Source of the DNA: Westiellopsis prolifica IICB1
Lineage (GTDB): Bacteria; Cyanobacteriota; Cyanobacteriia; Cyanobacteriales; Nostocaceae
Reading direction: 5' to 3'
Assembly: GCF_004323185.1 (NCBI RefSeq)
Contig: NZ_NAPS01000005.1
Coordinates: 35,834-99,833 of the forward strand
Length of the DNA: 64,000 nt
In this document: positions 54,001 to 61,760 of the stretch, piece after piece
Layout of the letters: the number at the start of each line of letters is the position of its first letter
Numbering within the stretch: position 1 is the first letter of the stretch
Translations under genes and position numbers: made by a program
The notes under the pieces: model-generated
The model's input: the letters and a program-made list of their open reading frames with translations, nothing else
Databases searched by the model: none
What the model was told of the DNA's origin: nothing

Positions 54001-56631
54001 ACTGAAGAAGCAATCTGGCAAACGGTAACACGGCAAAAGCCACTGACAACTTGTAACGATACTGCATCACCCATATCTGAGGTATTGCTTCACACTCTCT
54101 TTGCTGCCCAAGTACCTCAACACCAGCATCAGCCAGCAGTCATTACCCCAAACCGGACTTTAACTTATCAACAGTTGAATTGTTTAGCCAATCAACTGGC
54201 TGATCAACTACGGCGCTTAGGTGTGCAACCTAATACATTGGTAGCAGTCGTCATGGATAAAGGTTGGGAACAAGTTGTAGCTGTGCTGGGGATTCTCCAG
54301 TCTGGCGCTGCTTACTTACCCATTGCCCCCCAATTGCCAAGCGAACGTCAATGGCATCTACTTCAAGCAGGAAAAGTTCAGATAGTCTTAACTCAGTCCT
54401 GGCTAGATGCGACTTTAACATGGCCGGACTCAATTCAACGTATTTGTATAGATACTTTTACGCTGGTTGATGAGATTCCTCCCTTAGAAACAGTGCAGTC
54501 ATCTACTGACCTTGCTTATGTTATCTATACTTCTGGTTCCACGGGTTTACCCAAAGGGGTGATGATCGACCATCGGGGGGCTGTAAATACTATCTTAGAT
54601 ATTAACAAACGCTTTGCTATTGGATCGGGCGATCGCGTTTTAGCTCTTTCTTCTCTCAGCTTTGATTTATCAGTCTATGACATTTTTGGTACATTAGCTG
54701 CCGGCGCGACAATTATCATTCCAGAAGCTACAAGTGCTAAAGATCCAGCCCACTGGTTAACACTTATACAGCAATACCAAGTCACCGTTTGGAATTCCGT
54801 CCCTGCTTTAATGCAGATGTTGATTAAGTATACAAATAATCAAGCCGACATACTTCAATCGTTGCGTTTGGTGTTGTTGAGTGGTGATTGGTTGCCTTTG
54901 AATTTACCATCGCAAATTCAGTCTGTTTGTGAAAATGTCCAAGTTGTTAGTTTAGGTGGGGCGACAGAAGCCTCCATTTGGTCAATTATCTATCCTGTAA
55001 CAACAGTTGACCCTAATTGGAAGAGTATTCCCTACGGCCGTCCCATGACTAACCAGCAGTTTTATGTGCTTAATCAAATGTTGGTAGAGTGTCCCGTGTG
55101 GGTAGTGGGAGAACTTTATATTGGTGGTGTTGGACTTGCCCAAGGCTACTGGCAAGTCCAAAATAAAACTGATGCTAGTTTTATCATTCATCCCCAAACT
55201 AAAGAACGGTTGTACAAAACTGGCGACTTGGGGCGGTATTTACCAGATGGCAATATTGAGTTTTTAGGACGGGAAGATTTTCAAGTTAAGGTTAATGGTT
55301 ATCGCATCGAACTAGGTGAAATTGAAGCTACCTTACAACAACATCCTAGTGTTAAAGAGGTGGTAGTGGCTGCTGTGGGCGAGTCACGGGAGAATCAGCA
55401 ATTAGTAGCTTATATAGTGCCAACCAATCATCAACAACCTGAAGCCTACAAACCTAGCCAATTTCTTGATATATTGGTCGATCCTATAGAACGGATTGAA
55501 TTTAAGCTCAAACAATCAGGATTGCGACAAACCAGAGTTGATGATGCCATTGTTAAATTACCAGATGCCCCGTTTGATGAAGTTCTCAAGGAAGCTTATT
55601 TACAGCGTCAGAGTTATCGTCACTTCCAAAATGAACTTATTTCCTTAGAACTGTTTAGCCAGTTTCTTGGCTGTCTGCGACAAATGCAGCTAGATGGCTT
55701 TCCTTTACCAAAATATCGCTATCCTTCTGCTGGTAGTCTTTATCCAGTCCAAACTTATCTGTATGTCAAACCTGATCGTATAGCAGGATTGACTGCTGGT
55801 TTTTACTATTATCATCCTGCCGAACATAATTTAGTGTTGCTAAATCCAGAATCAGCGATCGCCAGCAGTATCTATGGTAGCAATCAACTTATTTTTGAAC
55901 AATCCGCTTTTTCAGTGTTTTTGATTGGACAATTGAATGCGATCGCTCCCATGTATGGCGAATTGGCGAAAGATTTTTGTTTATTGGAAGCTGGTTATAT
56001 CGGTCAATTGCTGATGAACCACGCACCAGAATATCATCTTGGTCTTTGTCCTATAGGCTACTTAGAATTTGCGGAATTACGTGAATTTTTTACCCTAGAA
56101 TCCAGTCAAATTTTACTCCACAGCTTTGTTTGCGGCAAAATAGACCATACTCAAACTCAACAATGGTTACAGCCTCAACCTATCCAACAGCCAAAGACTA
56201 TTACCGAGCAATTACGTACTTTCGTACAGCAAAAGTTACCACAATACATGAAGCCTTCAGCTTATGTTTTACTTGATACTTTACCATTAACAGCAAATGG
56301 CAAAGTGGATAGAAAAGCTCTACCATTACCAACTCAGAAAAAAAATCAAACAGATAATGTTGCAGCGCGTAACTCTATTGAAACTGCTTTAGTTGCTATT
56401 TTTACAGAAGTTACCAAAATTATACAAATCGGAATCCACGATAACTTCTTTGAATTAGGAGGCGATTCCTTGAAAGCAACCCAAGCGATCGCGCGAATGC
56501 GGGAAGAATTGCAAATTGAATTACCCTTAGCCAGTTTATTTGAGCAACCAACAGTGGCTGGTTTGGCAAATTATATCGCAGATATGGTTAGCGATAACTC
56601 AGATGATGAGCGCGAACAAGGAATTTTATGA
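48055..56631 (+). CDS. PKS-NRPS: KS-AT-KR-ACP-Cy-A(Cys)-Ox-PCP
   Basis: 2858 aa. KS (10-435): active Cys in TACSTSL, THGTGT and NIGH. AT (535-830): GHSIGEY and HAFH, the malonyl-CoA signature. KR (about 1150-1380): GGLGAIG and YSAANLF. ACP (1440-1515): LGGHSLLAT. No DH or ER, so the beta-hydroxyl is kept. Cy (1545-1970): heterocyclisation motif DYLIVDAWS (DxxxxDxxS). A (2000-2735): pocket DLYNLSLIW, the exact cysteine code. An FMN nitroreductase-like oxidase (about 2460-2695, PSAGSLYPVQ) is inserted between A8 and A9, as in EpoB. PCP (2801): LGGDSLKAT. Cy, A(Cys) and Ox together predict a thiazole. AGGAGG precedes the start. Confidence 0.95.
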   Translation: MNQAILSTNLDAIAVIGMAGRFPEANNINEFWDNLRNGVESITALSDAELMATGVAPSVFQDSSYVKAKGVLENIELFDAPFFGINPKEATITDPQHRIFLECAWESLENAGYNSEIYPGRIGVYAGLSQSTYLLNNILANRELIDSIGSYQIWLGNDRDFLSTLISYKLNLTGPSVVVQTACSTSLVAIHYACQSLIAGESDIALAGGVSIAVPHRVGYTYQPGGIFAPDGHCRAFDAKANGTVSGSGVGIVVLKRLEEAIADRDYIYAVIQGSAINNDGAVKVGYTAPSMAGQAKAIAESYTIAGVEPESITYIETHGTGTVLGDPIEIAALNQVFCANTEKKGFCAIGSVKTNIGHLDTAAGVAGFIKTVLALKHRRIPPSLHFQEPNPQIDFANSPFYVNTTLSAWEPHATPRRAGVSSFGIGGTNAHIVVEEAPSLRKQGSRGAGEQGSGGDGEMGGSYQLLVISAKTSSALETATLNLVQHLKLHSDLNLADVAYTLGIGRRAFNYRRMVVCQNLEDAIITLTNPDSPRVLSSYQERCNPPVVFMFPGQGTQYVNMGRELYQTEPIFQAAVDQCAEILQPHLGLDLRCVLYPAPIEIEIATQQLQQTAITQPALFTIEYALTQLLKSWGIQPQAMIGHSIGEYVAAHLAGVFSLIEALALVAARGRLMQQTSPGAMLAVSLSAVEIKPFLNEHCSLAAINAPSLCVVSGNVEAIAQLEHHLNNNGVKTRHLHTSHAFHSAMMDSILPAFAEEVKKISFQPPQIPYISNVTATWITATQATDPNYWLQHLRQTVLFAEGVQLLLQEPEQVLLEVGAGHTLSTFARMIGEKLSFHPNVIPTTLPHPQKRHSDTECLLDALGQLWLKGVEVNWSGFYQHQQCYRVPLPTYPFERQRYWIEPEKTAKITDISPANLTKKPDITDWFYVPCWQQTRLLQPLSNARIEEQNLCWLVFVNECGFGSRLVNRLVTGKQDVITVKLGQQFTQIDNYTYVINPQKSEDYQVLFDTVRTLGKIPQTILHLWSITTNESPSSEIELFNQTQDLGFYSLLFIVQALGKQHLGKQIKIGVVSSNIQMVTGEEILSPEKATVLGACLVIPQEYPYITCQNIDIGSLISPSCHKEKLIDFVLAEIMAEVPNSIVAYRGNRRWIQTFAPAPLTTPDAEKPGLREGGVYLIIGGLGAIGFALAEYLAKTVQARLILIGRSLLPAIEDWQQWLDTHDPEDKISQYILKVQALKALGAEVMVKSADIANLEQMQAVIDQASDRFGEIHGVIHAAGIFNPKCFWGIQQITQAQCEQQFHAKVHGLYVLQKILQGKKPDFCLLTSSLSSVLGGLGFVAYSAANLFMDAFAHKCNQSNEIPWLNINWDGWKIDLEKETNNLGATLAELAIAPHEGVEVFQHVLSNTSNQVIISTADLKTRIEQWIQPQSLKDTESYSAITTSLHSRPNLKNAYVAPQNQLEQTITDIWQELLGVESIGVHDDFFELGGHSLLATQVIAQMCKAFQVELSLSSLFESPSIKAQADAITQIQNEQHSETFIPVLPVITPELEQRYQPFPLTDVQQAYWIGRSEAFELGNVATHGYIELESDRLDLERLNLAIQRLIAHHDMLRAIVLPDGQQRIIPQIETYHIEILDLREQNPTDIASGLEAVRQRMSHQVLAADQAPLFEIRASRLDDCRIRLHLSFDYLIVDAWSLGEILAPQLYQLYQNPQVVLTPLQVSFRDYVLAEIALKNTELYQRSQDYWFQRLATLPPAPELPLAKHPSTIKQPRFVRRSGDLQPSTWQQLKTRAIQAGITPSGVLLAAFAEVLSLWSKNPQFTLNLTLFNRLPLHPQVNEIVGDFTSLTLLAVDYSTPEAFLSKARRLQKQLWQDLEHRYISGVEVLRELARSQGGTTKAAIPIVFTSTLTQGTPEPDTLGLEKIGKVIYSISQTPQVWLDHQVSERDGALVWSWDAVEEIFPAGLLDDMFTAYCRLLDSLATEEAIWQTVTRQKPLTTCNDTASPISEVLLHTLFAAQVPQHQHQPAVITPNRTLTYQQLNCLANQLADQLRRLGVQPNTLVAVVMDKGWEQVVAVLGILQSGAAYLPIAPQLPSERQWHLLQAGKVQIVLTQSWLDATLTWPDSIQRICIDTFTLVDEIPPLETVQSSTDLAYVIYTSGSTGLPKGVMIDHRGAVNTILDINKRFAIGSGDRVLALSSLSFDLSVYDIFGTLAAGATIIIPEATSAKDPAHWLTLIQQYQVTVWNSVPALMQMLIKYTNNQADILQSLRLVLLSGDWLPLNLPSQIQSVCENVQVVSLGGATEASIWSIIYPVTTVDPNWKSIPYGRPMTNQQFYVLNQMLVECPVWVVGELYIGGVGLAQGYWQVQNKTDASFIIHPQTKERLYKTGDLGRYLPDGNIEFLGREDFQVKVNGYRIELGEIEATLQQHPSVKEVVVAAVGESRENQQLVAYIVPTNHQQPEAYKPSQFLDILVDPIERIEFKLKQSGLRQTRVDDAIVKLPDAPFDEVLKEAYLQRQSYRHFQNELISLELFSQFLGCLRQMQLDGFPLPKYRYPSAGSLYPVQTYLYVKPDRIAGLTAGFYYYHPAEHNLVLLNPESAIASSIYGSNQLIFEQSAFSVFLIGQLNAIAPMYGELAKDFCLLEAGYIGQLLMNHAPEYHLGLCPIGYLEFAELREFFTLESSQILLHSFVCGKIDHTQTQQWLQPQPIQQPKTITEQLRTFVQQKLPQYMKPSAYVLLDTLPLTANGKVDRKALPLPTQKKNQTDNVAARNSIETALVAIFTEVTKIIQIGIHDNFFELGGDSLKATQAIARMREELQIELPLASLFEQPTVAGLANYIADMVSDNSDDEREQGIL
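49381..49440 (+). repeat. In-frame AGCAGGGG-type tandem repeat in the KS-AT linker
   Basis: Tandem octamer-like units GGGGAGCA turn into GGGGAGAT and encode a Gly/Ser/Glu stretch (KQGSRGAGEQGSGGDGEMGG) between the ketosynthase and acyltransferase domains. The tract keeps the reading frame. It is a typical cyanobacterial low-complexity repeat, prone to length change. Confidence 0.85.
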
Positions 56632-56655
56632 ATCGTTATCTCAAACTCTCACTCT

Positions 56656-56735
56656 CTGCGCCTCCCTTCGGGTTCACCAGTCGCCTGCGGAGGGAAACCC
56701 TCCCGCAGCGCTGGTTCACTGCGTCTGTGCGTGAG
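56656..56735. repeat. Long palindromic interspersed repeat between the last two synthetase genes
   Basis: CCAGTCGCCTGCGGAGGG, then AAA, then CCCTCCCGCAGCGCTGG forms a strong imperfect stem inside the 136-bp gap. It is flanked by CTCTGCGCCTCCCTTCGGG and CACTGCGTCTGTGCGTGAG strings that recur in Nostoc-type genomes. Similar CCTTCGGG/GCTTCGC palindromes occur at about 2918 and 24361. The stem could act as a partial terminator or mRNA stabiliser before the last gene. Confidence 0.7.
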
Positions 56736-56767
56736 AAAAACCATCCCCAAATTGAGCAACACCTATT

Positions 56768-59700
56768 ATGAAACCTATCGAAGAACTCTTGTCTGAGTTA
56801 AAACACTTAAACATCAAAATTTGGGCAGAAGGCGATTATTTACGTTATGACGCACCCAAAGGCAAGTTATCCTCTGTCTTGCGATCGCAATTAGTAGAAC
56901 GCAAACAAGAAATTCTCGCATTTCTTCGTCATGCCAATCTTAAAATTACATCCATTCAGCCCATTTCACGAAATCAAGAAATTCCCTTATCTTTCGCCCA
57001 ACAAAGACTGTGGTTTCTCAACCAGTGGGAAGTTGAAAACTCCTCATACAACGAATCTGTAGCTGTGCAACTCAGAGGTTTACTCAACTTATCTGCATTG
57101 CAACACAGCCTCAATGAAATAGTGCGTCGTCATGAGGCTTTACGTACAACTTTCATCTGTGTTGACGGAAAACCTACTCAAGTCATTTCTCCTGATTTAT
57201 CTCTATCCTTGTCAGTCATTGATTTACGGGAAATACCCCAATGGAATCAACGCCAAGCCGAAGCGTTGAAGTTGCTTGCACAAGCAGCAAACTGTCCTTT
57301 TCAGCTAACTGAAGCACCATTGCTACGAACCACCTTAATAAAATTAGACGAAACAGAACACATACTCTTGTTTACAATCCACCACATTATTTGTGATAAC
57401 TGGTCGATGGGTATTCTCTTGCAAGAGGTAGCAGTATTATACACAGCCTTTTGTAATAACAAGCCTTTACCTTTATCAGAATTACCCATCCAGTATGCTG
57501 ACTTTGCTATTTGGCAGCGACAGTGGCTAACTGGCGATCGCCTCCAATCTCAACTCAATTACTGGCAACAGCAATTAATTAACTATCCTCCCATACTACA
57601 ATTACCCACAGACCGTCCTCGACCTGCGCTACAAAGCTTCTGTGGGAAAACACAATCCTTTTATTTATCTTCAGACTTGCCTGAAGCACTCAAGGTGCTA
57701 AGTCGTCAGGAGGAAATGACATTATTCATGATCCTACTAGCAGCTTTTGTCACCTTGCTTTATCGCTACAGTCAGCAGGATGATATTCTGATCGGAACTG
57801 CGATCGCCAATCGTAACTACAAAGAACTAGAAAGATTAATAGGGCTTTTTGCCAATACCCTAGTGCTACGTACTAATTGTGCGGGCAATCCTACTTTTCG
57901 AGAACTGCTTCATCAGGTACGAGAGTGTACTTTGTCTGCATATACCCATCAGGATTTACCTTTTGAGTATTTAGTAGAACAACTCCAGCCTGAACGCAAC
58001 CCCAGCTACAATCCATTATTCCAGGTAATGTTTGTTCTCCAAAATTCTCCAATGGAGGAATTAAAGCTTCCTGGTTTGGATTTGAATTTACTCCCCCTAG
58101 AAAATCAAACAGCGAAATTCGATTTAAGTTTAGTGATGCAAGAAAAGGAATGTGGATTGTATGGGGAATTAGAATACAACACCGATTTATTTAACGCTGA
58201 CACTATCTGTCGGATGGTGGAACATTTACAGAATTTGTTAACAGGTATTGTGGCTAATCCAGAACAACGCCTTGGAGACTTACCGATATTGACTCTAGCC
58301 GAACAGCAGCAGTTGTTAGTGAAGTGGAATTGTACTCAAGCCGATTATCCCCAGGATATCTGCATTCACCAATTATTTGCAGATCAAGTAGAACAAACAC
58401 CGAATGCTGTGGCAGTTGTTTTTGCAGATCGGCAGTTAACTTACCAAGAATTGAACCAGCAAGCCGATGCTTTAGCCTATTACCTCAAGCAACTTGGTGT
58501 TAAACCAGAAGTAATCGTAGGAATTTGCTTAGAAAAATCATTAGAAATGGTAATTGGCATCCTAGCAATTTTGAAAGCAGGCGGCGCATATCTGCCATTA
58601 GATCCATCTTATCCACAGGAAAGATTGGCCTTCATATTAGAAGATGCCAAGCCTTTAGTATTGCTTACCCAAACGCGACTAATTACAGAATTACCGTTAC
58701 ACAAAGTTAAGGTTGTAAGTCTAGATACATCATGGCAAAATATTATTTCTGAAACAATTACGCAACAATATCGAACTGAGGTTAAATCAGAAAATTTAGC
58801 CTATGTAATTTATACCTCCGGTTCTACAGGCACACCGAAGGGAGTAATGATTCCCCATCAAGCTTTGGTAAATCATTGTCTTGCTGCTGCTAAAATCTAT
58901 CAACTCCGGTCAAATGATAGAGTTTTGCAATTTGCCTCTATTAGCTTTGATGTTGCCGCAGAAGAACTTTTCTCATCTTGGTTATGCGGTTCAACAGTTG
59001 TGATTCGCCCTGATTGGGTACTATCTTTTTCAAATTTCCAGCAATTCCTAGAGTCTGAAAAAATCACGGTTCTCAATCTACCTACTGCCTACTGGCATCA
59101 GTGGGTATCTGAATTATCTAATTCAAACATTGCATTGCCGCCTAAATTGCGCTTGGTAATTGTGGGAACGGAACAAATACAACCCGAAAAACTAGAACTG
59201 TGGCAGCAACAGGTAGGCACTAAAGTTCGCTGGCTGAATGCCTACGGCCCAACAGAGGCGACTATTGGCGCAACAATCTACGAACCTGTTGATGTGCTAG
59301 AAGATTTGCAAACTACTAGTGTACCTATTGGTCGCCCCATAGACAACACCCAAATCTATCTACTAGACAAACACCTCAACCCTACACCTATTGGTATACC
59401 TGGCGAATTGTATATTAGTGGTCTTGGTTTAGCACGAGGCTACCTAAATCGACTTGATTTAACGGCTGAGAAATTTATTCCTAACCCCTTTGAGAAGGCA
59501 GGAGGTGATAGGTTGTATAAAACTGGTGATTTAGCCCGTTATTTACCAAATGGCAATATTGAATACTTAGGTAGAGCAGATAATCAAGTAAAAATACGTG
59601 GATATCGTGTAGAATTAGAAGAAATTGAAGTTGCACTAACACTACACCCACATGTACAAGATACCGTTGTGATTGCTCGCCACAGTCATGCCAGGGATAC

Positions 59701-60994
59701 ACAATTGATTGCCTATGTAGTCCCCTACAAGCAGCAATCTACAGCTAAAGAACTGCGAATCTTCTTGAAACAACGGTTACCTGATTACATGATTCCGTCA
59801 GTTTTTATATTGATGGAAAACTTACCCCAGATGCCTAATGGTAAAGTAGACCGTCAAAAACTTCTAGCACTAGAAGTCAAGCAACCAAGTTTAGAGAAAG
59901 ATTTTGTAGCACCTCGTGATGACTTAGAACTTCAACTTACACAAATATGGGAAGAGGTTTTGGGTATTTCTCCCATTGGTGTTACAGATAACTTCTTTGA
60001 ACTTGGAGGTCATTCACTTTTAGCTGTGCGCTTGATGGCTAAAATTGAAAAATTTTTTGGATGTAAATTATCACTTTTTCAACTTTTTCAAGAAGCTACT
60101 ATTGAAAAACTTAAAAGTCTTCTTAGCCAAAATATTTATTCTTCTCAAAATCCATCTCCACTAGTAGCTATTCAACCTCGCGGTTCAAAAAAACCTTTAT
60201 TTTTTGTTCATCCTGTGGGTGGAAATGTTTTTTGTTACTACGAATTAGCAAGTTCTTTTGGTCTAGATAGACCATTTTACGGTTTGCGATCGCTTGGTCT
60301 TGATGGAGAATGTAAGCCTTATACTAGCATCGAAGATATGGCATCTGCATATATCTCAGCTATACGTATCATTCAACCAGAAGGTTCATATCTTTTAGGA
60401 GGCTGGTCGATGGGAGGTGTAATAGCTTTTGAGATGGCAACTCAATTACAAAAGCAAGGTCAAAAGGTTGGCTTACTTGCCTTACTAGATAGCCATGCAC
60501 CTATTTCAAAAACACAATCAATTGGTATCAATTATTACGATCAAGATAAAGTATTAATTGATTTAGCTCAAGATATAGCTAGTTCTACGCGAGATGAAAA
60601 CTTAAATCTAGATCCTCTTAATACTCTATATACAAATCTCACAAAGCTTAAAGAAGAAGAAAAACTTGATTATTTTTGGCAACAAGCGAGAACGTTGAAA
60701 ATTTTACCTCAATATCTTGAACGTCAACAGTTTCAGCATTTATGGCAAGTTTTTCAGAATAATACCCAAGCCTTAATTGATTATAATCCGAAAAAATCTG
60801 CTAATAGCATTTTATTGCTTCGTGCAAGTAAAAGTGTTACTCATGACAGTTTAAATTCAAATTGGCAAATATTTTCAACACAACCAGTACAAATTATTAA
60901 TATTCTTGGCACTCACTATACAATACTTAGAAAGCCTTGTGTTTATAAACTGCAAGAAGCAATAAATAAATACTTAGAAAAAATTGAAGAATAG
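56768..60994 (+). CDS. Terminal NRPS: docking-C-A-PCP-TE
   Basis: 1408 aa. An N-terminal TubC-type docking domain (1-55: MKPIEELLSELKHLNIKIWA) should receive the chain from the PKS-NRPS. The C domain (75-510) has HHIICDNWS, with Asn where HHxxxDG has Gly; both His and Asp are kept. The A domain (530-1020) pocket reads DVENIGAIG, unassigned, with D-x-E-N-x-G faintly like hydroxyornithine-type codes. PCP at 1079 (LGGHSLLAV). The thioesterase (1130-1405) has the nucleophile in GGWSMGG, Asp in LLDSHAP and His in LGTHYT, so the chain is released by hydrolysis or cyclisation. Last gene of the biosynthetic operon. Confidence 0.93.
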   Translation: MKPIEELLSELKHLNIKIWAEGDYLRYDAPKGKLSSVLRSQLVERKQEILAFLRHANLKITSIQPISRNQEIPLSFAQQRLWFLNQWEVENSSYNESVAVQLRGLLNLSALQHSLNEIVRRHEALRTTFICVDGKPTQVISPDLSLSLSVIDLREIPQWNQRQAEALKLLAQAANCPFQLTEAPLLRTTLIKLDETEHILLFTIHHIICDNWSMGILLQEVAVLYTAFCNNKPLPLSELPIQYADFAIWQRQWLTGDRLQSQLNYWQQQLINYPPILQLPTDRPRPALQSFCGKTQSFYLSSDLPEALKVLSRQEEMTLFMILLAAFVTLLYRYSQQDDILIGTAIANRNYKELERLIGLFANTLVLRTNCAGNPTFRELLHQVRECTLSAYTHQDLPFEYLVEQLQPERNPSYNPLFQVMFVLQNSPMEELKLPGLDLNLLPLENQTAKFDLSLVMQEKECGLYGELEYNTDLFNADTICRMVEHLQNLLTGIVANPEQRLGDLPILTLAEQQQLLVKWNCTQADYPQDICIHQLFADQVEQTPNAVAVVFADRQLTYQELNQQADALAYYLKQLGVKPEVIVGICLEKSLEMVIGILAILKAGGAYLPLDPSYPQERLAFILEDAKPLVLLTQTRLITELPLHKVKVVSLDTSWQNIISETITQQYRTEVKSENLAYVIYTSGSTGTPKGVMIPHQALVNHCLAAAKIYQLRSNDRVLQFASISFDVAAEELFSSWLCGSTVVIRPDWVLSFSNFQQFLESEKITVLNLPTAYWHQWVSELSNSNIALPPKLRLVIVGTEQIQPEKLELWQQQVGTKVRWLNAYGPTEATIGATIYEPVDVLEDLQTTSVPIGRPIDNTQIYLLDKHLNPTPIGIPGELYISGLGLARGYLNRLDLTAEKFIPNPFEKAGGDRLYKTGDLARYLPNGNIEYLGRADNQVKIRGYRVELEEIEVALTLHPHVQDTVVIARHSHARDTQLIAYVVPYKQQSTAKELRIFLKQRLPDYMIPSVFILMENLPQMPNGKVDRQKLLALEVKQPSLEKDFVAPRDDLELQLTQIWEEVLGISPIGVTDNFFELGGHSLLAVRLMAKIEKFFGCKLSLFQLFQEATIEKLKSLLSQNIYSSQNPSPLVAIQPRGSKKPLFFVHPVGGNVFCYYELASSFGLDRPFYGLRSLGLDGECKPYTSIEDMASAYISAIRIIQPEGSYLLGGWSMGGVIAFEMATQLQKQGQKVGLLALLDSHAPISKTQSIGINYYDQDKVLIDLAQDIASSTRDENLNLDPLNTLYTNLTKLKEEEKLDYFWQQARTLKILPQYLERQQFQHLWQVFQNNTQALIDYNPKKSANSILLLRASKSVTHDSLNSNWQIFSTQPVQIINILGTHYTILRKPCVYKLQEAINKYLEKIEE

Positions 60995-61006
60995 TGTACA
61001 TTTAAA

Positions 61007-61140
61007 ATAAAGTCTTGAAGTTTGAGAGTTCTGAAAGCCTTGAAATAACGTAGTGATGGTTTGGTTTAGAAACGGGATAAAGTCCTGAAGTTTGAGAGTT
61101 GAAAACCGCAAACCAGAAAAACAGAAAATAATAAAGTCTT
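61007..61140 (+). repeat. Direct repeats ATAAAGTC(T/C)TGAAGTTTGAGAGTT
   Basis: Two 24-bp copies differing at one base begin at 61007 and 61077, exactly 70 bp apart. A shorter third copy (ATAAAGTCTTAAAG) begins at 61131. The sequence just before the first copy is TGTACATTTAAA. The series lies between the synthetase operon and a TnsD-like remnant and might be part of a Tn7-like element end. Confidence 0.6.
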
Positions 61141-61220
61141 AAAGTGTCACACAAGTAAGTTTACTTATTGTCAGAAACAATTAGATATGATGTATAGTGT
61201 TAGGATTGAAAGTTTCTGGG

Positions 61221-61541
61221 TCAATTTGAGAGGGTGAATAAGTCGTTCACCCGTGTGTCCTCAAGAGGAAATTGGCAAAACTGCTGGGCGCTAAAGCCCC
61301 AAAATTGGATAAACAGTAAATGGTGAAGGGGATGACAAGTGCTTAGGGGACGGAGTAACTTGAACAACCAACAATGATGAGGTTGGGAAATCTCCAGAGA
61401 GCATTGTAGCGATTTTAACAAATCATCAGAGTAGTGTATTGTCAGCATCTCAAGTAAATCACGATTGACAGCGGCACGATTAGTAGGATGTGGACATCGG
61501 TGATAGGTTAGGATAAAGCGCCTTTTGTCAATCAGTTAAAA
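61221..61541 (-). pseudogene. TnsD-like (Tn7-type target selector) remnant
   Basis: The minus frame, open for about 105 codons, reads RRFILTYHRCPHPTNRAAVN, then LLEMLTIHYSDDLLKSLQCS, then CWLFKLLRPLSTCHPLHHLL and FIQFWGFSAQQF before its stop. The pattern W-x-x-x-LLR...HPLxHLLxIxF is what I recall from the C-terminal region of Tn7 TnsD/TniQ-related target-selection proteins. N-terminal and zinc-finger parts are absent. Identification is tentative. Confidence 0.4.
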
Positions 61542-61562
61542 TACTCAAAATATTCTTAATAA

Positions 61563-61642
61563 GAATGATAATCGTGTGGAGCAAAGGGGGATGAGGCGAG
61601 CGATGCTCGCCTCATCCCCCTATTTTTGATTATCATTATCTT
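61563..61642. repeat. Nested inverted repeat with perfect 16-bp hairpin
   Basis: The arms GGGGGATGAGGCGAGC and GCTCGCCTCATCCCCC (61586-61620) pair perfectly around GAT. Outside them AATGATAATC and GATTATCATT form a second pair of arms. GATTATCATTATC on the right arm resembles half a Fur box, but the symmetry suggests a palindromic mobile repeat. It separates a TnsD-like remnant from an IS4-type transposase. Confidence 0.75.
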
Positions 61643-61760
61643 TAAGTCTTTAACAGCTGAAATAGAAGATGAAAAAGTATTGTAACGACGTAAAAAGTGA
61701 GCAGCATTGTTAGGTAAATTCAATTATCAAACGAGGTAATGAAAAGTTTGGTTTATCACT

